64,000 bases of DNA. Source: Streptacidiphilus jiangxiensis (GTDB lineage: Bacteria > Actinomycetota > Actinomycetes > Streptomycetales > Streptomycetaceae). Location of the stretch: contig NZ_FOAZ01000003.1 in assembly GCF_900109465.1 (NCBI RefSeq), forward strand, positions 186,001-250,000. The letters are read 5' to 3'. Every line of letters starts with the position of its first letter. Within the stretch, counting starts at the first letter, position 1. Shown here piece by piece: positions 63,026 through 64,000 of the stretch. A program made the translations under genes and the position numbers. A model generated the notes under the pieces. That model saw only the letters and a program-made list of their open reading frames with translations. It was not told the origin of the DNA and searched no databases.

Positions 63026-64000
63026 CTACTCCTCGATCGGCTCGGACTCGACGTCCTCACCGAGAATCCCCTGACGCAACCGCTCACCCTCGCCCGGCGC
63101 GAACGAACCGAGAATGCGGTCGAGGTCGTCGACGGAGGCGAACTCCACGACGATCTTGCCGCGGTCCTTCCCCATCTCGACCTTGACCCGGGTGTCGAAC
63201 CGGTCCGAGAGCCGGTTGGCCAGACTCGCGAACGCCGGGGAGACCCGACGACCCGCACGCGGAGCCGGTGCCTTGCGGGGCTTCCCGTTCTCCTTGGCGA
63301 GCAGAGTGGCGATCTCCTCCAGATTGCGGACCGAGAGACCCTCCGGGGAGATCCGGGCCGCCAGCGCCTCGCGCTGCTCGTCGTCGTCCACGGCGAGCAG
63401 GACCCGGGCGTGGCCCGCGGAGAACTCTCCGGCCGCCAGGCGCCGCTGCATGAACGGGGAGAGCTTGAGCAGCCGCACCGTGTTGCTCACGTGGGCGCGC
63501 GAGCGGCCGATCCGGTCCGCCAGCTCACCCTGGGAGCAGGAGAAGTCGTACATCAGCTGCTCGTACGCGGCCGCCTCTTCGAGCGGGTTCAGCTGGGCGC
63601 GGTGCAGGTTCTCCAGCAGCGCGTCGAGCAGCATCTTGTCGTCGTCGGTGGCGCGGACGATCGCCGGGATGGCGTCGAGCCCCGCCTCCTTGCTCGCCCG
63701 CAGTCGCCGCTCGCCCATGATGAGCTCGTAGCGCTCCGGACCGAGCTGGCGGACCACGATCGGCTGGAGCAGGCCGACCTCCTTGATGGAGGTGACCAGT
63801 TCGGCGAGCGCTTCGTCGTCGAAGACCTTGCGCGGCTGGTTGGGGTTCGGCGTGATCGTGTGGACCGGCAGCTCGGCGAAGTACGCGCCCTCCACCGGCT
63901 TGAGGTCCAGACCGGCCGCCGGCTCGGTCTCCACCGTACGCACCGGGATGGACGCGGCGCCGCCGACGCCGCTCAGCCCGGCCACCTTGACGGCCGCGAT
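63026..64000 (-). CDS. parB: Chromosome partitioning protein ParB (N-terminal end cut by window)
   Basis: 324 residues are visible; the frame is still open at the window edge, so the start lies beyond it (a GTG at 63985 is internal). The ParB/Spo0J CTPase domain has ITPNPNQPRKVFDDEAL and the Arg patch GERRLRASK; the HTH is SQGELADRIGRSRAHVSNTV (residues about 175-195 of the visible part); the C-terminal dimer domain closes with KIVVEFASVDDLDRIL. ParB loads at parS sites around oriC and works with ParA (expected next, off the edge). Three candidate parS sites are in this window. Confidence 0.96.
   Translation of the reverse strand: MAAVKVAGLSGVGGAASIPVRTVETEPAAGLDLKPVEGAYFAELPVHTITPNPNQPRKVFDDEALAELVTSIKEVGLLQPIVVRQLGPERYELIMGERRLRASKEAGLDAIPAIVRATDDDKMLLDALLENLHRAQLNPLEEAAAYEQLMYDFSCSQGELADRIGRSRAHVSNTVRLLKLSPFMQRRLAAGEFSAGHARVLLAVDDDEQREALAARISPEGLSVRNLEEIATLLAKENGKPRKAPAPRAGRRVSPAFASLANRLSDRFDTRVKVEMGKDRGKIVVEFASVDDLDRILGSFAPGEGERLRQGILGEDVESEPIEE

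Overview
The window is about 73% G+C (my impression, not computed), with GTG/TTG starts and SsgA-family, WhiB-free but clearly streptomycete gene content. The order of core genes (thiC, ssgA-ssgR, dnaB, rplI-rpsR-ssb-rpsF, femX, a class A PBP, ino1, pcnA, murJ, sigM, trxB-trxA, cwlM, parB) matches the origin-proximal core of Streptomyces chromosomes, and the right end also matches the mycobacterial mviN-sigM-trxB-trxC-cwlM-parB block. I read it as chromosomal DNA of a Streptomycetaceae member, left of oriC, with oriC lying beyond the right edge past parB. I see no tRNA, rRNA, transposase, integrase or CRISPR array.

Left part (1-11.8 kb) is accessory: a truncated metallophosphatase, a membrane protein with Phe-Thr/Ser-Ser-Pro tail repeats, asd, a large secreted amidase with FG-GAP repeats, and regulator-target pairs with visible operators (MerR/aldo-keto reductase, LysR/VOC protein), then a phage-antirepressor-like gene and a secreted protein. 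11.8-17.7 kb holds thiC under a TPP riboswitch, a YibE/F membrane protein, small membrane proteins and the sporulation pair ssgA-ssgR. 17.9-31 kb is a mixed region: Nudix, flavohaemoprotein, MerR-thioredoxin operon, metallo-beta-lactamase fold and serine hydrolases, a TetR/membrane protein pair with two copies of one operator, a two-gene SsgA-like operon, LtrA, AraC/VOC, and an HD-domain protein.

From 31 kb on the genes are core functions. dnaB carries a 436-residue intein in its Walker A loop, and a cluster of DnaA boxes lies in front of it. Then come MATE, the rpsF-ssb-rpsR-rplI operon, femX with an alanine-racemase-like gene, a GT87-type mannosyltransferase, a class A PBP, a PadR regulator, ino1, an MFS protein and pcnA. 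A DUF6049-like protein, murJ, a pseudokinase, sigM with its anti-sigma factor, trxB-trxA under a SigR-type promoter, cwlM, a GNAT protein and the 3' part of parB close the window.

The most striking signal is a set of three parS-like ParB sites (47.46, 58.45 and 62.30 kb). Each sits at the exact centre of a much longer palindrome with the shared plan CAWGATC-N6-parS-N6-GATCWTG. The outer GATC arms are at the same distance from the centre in all three. One site lies inside the sigM coding sequence. Other leads are the dnaB intein and DnaA-box cluster, three copies of a 100-120 bp intergenic palindrome, and several clean operators for local regulators.
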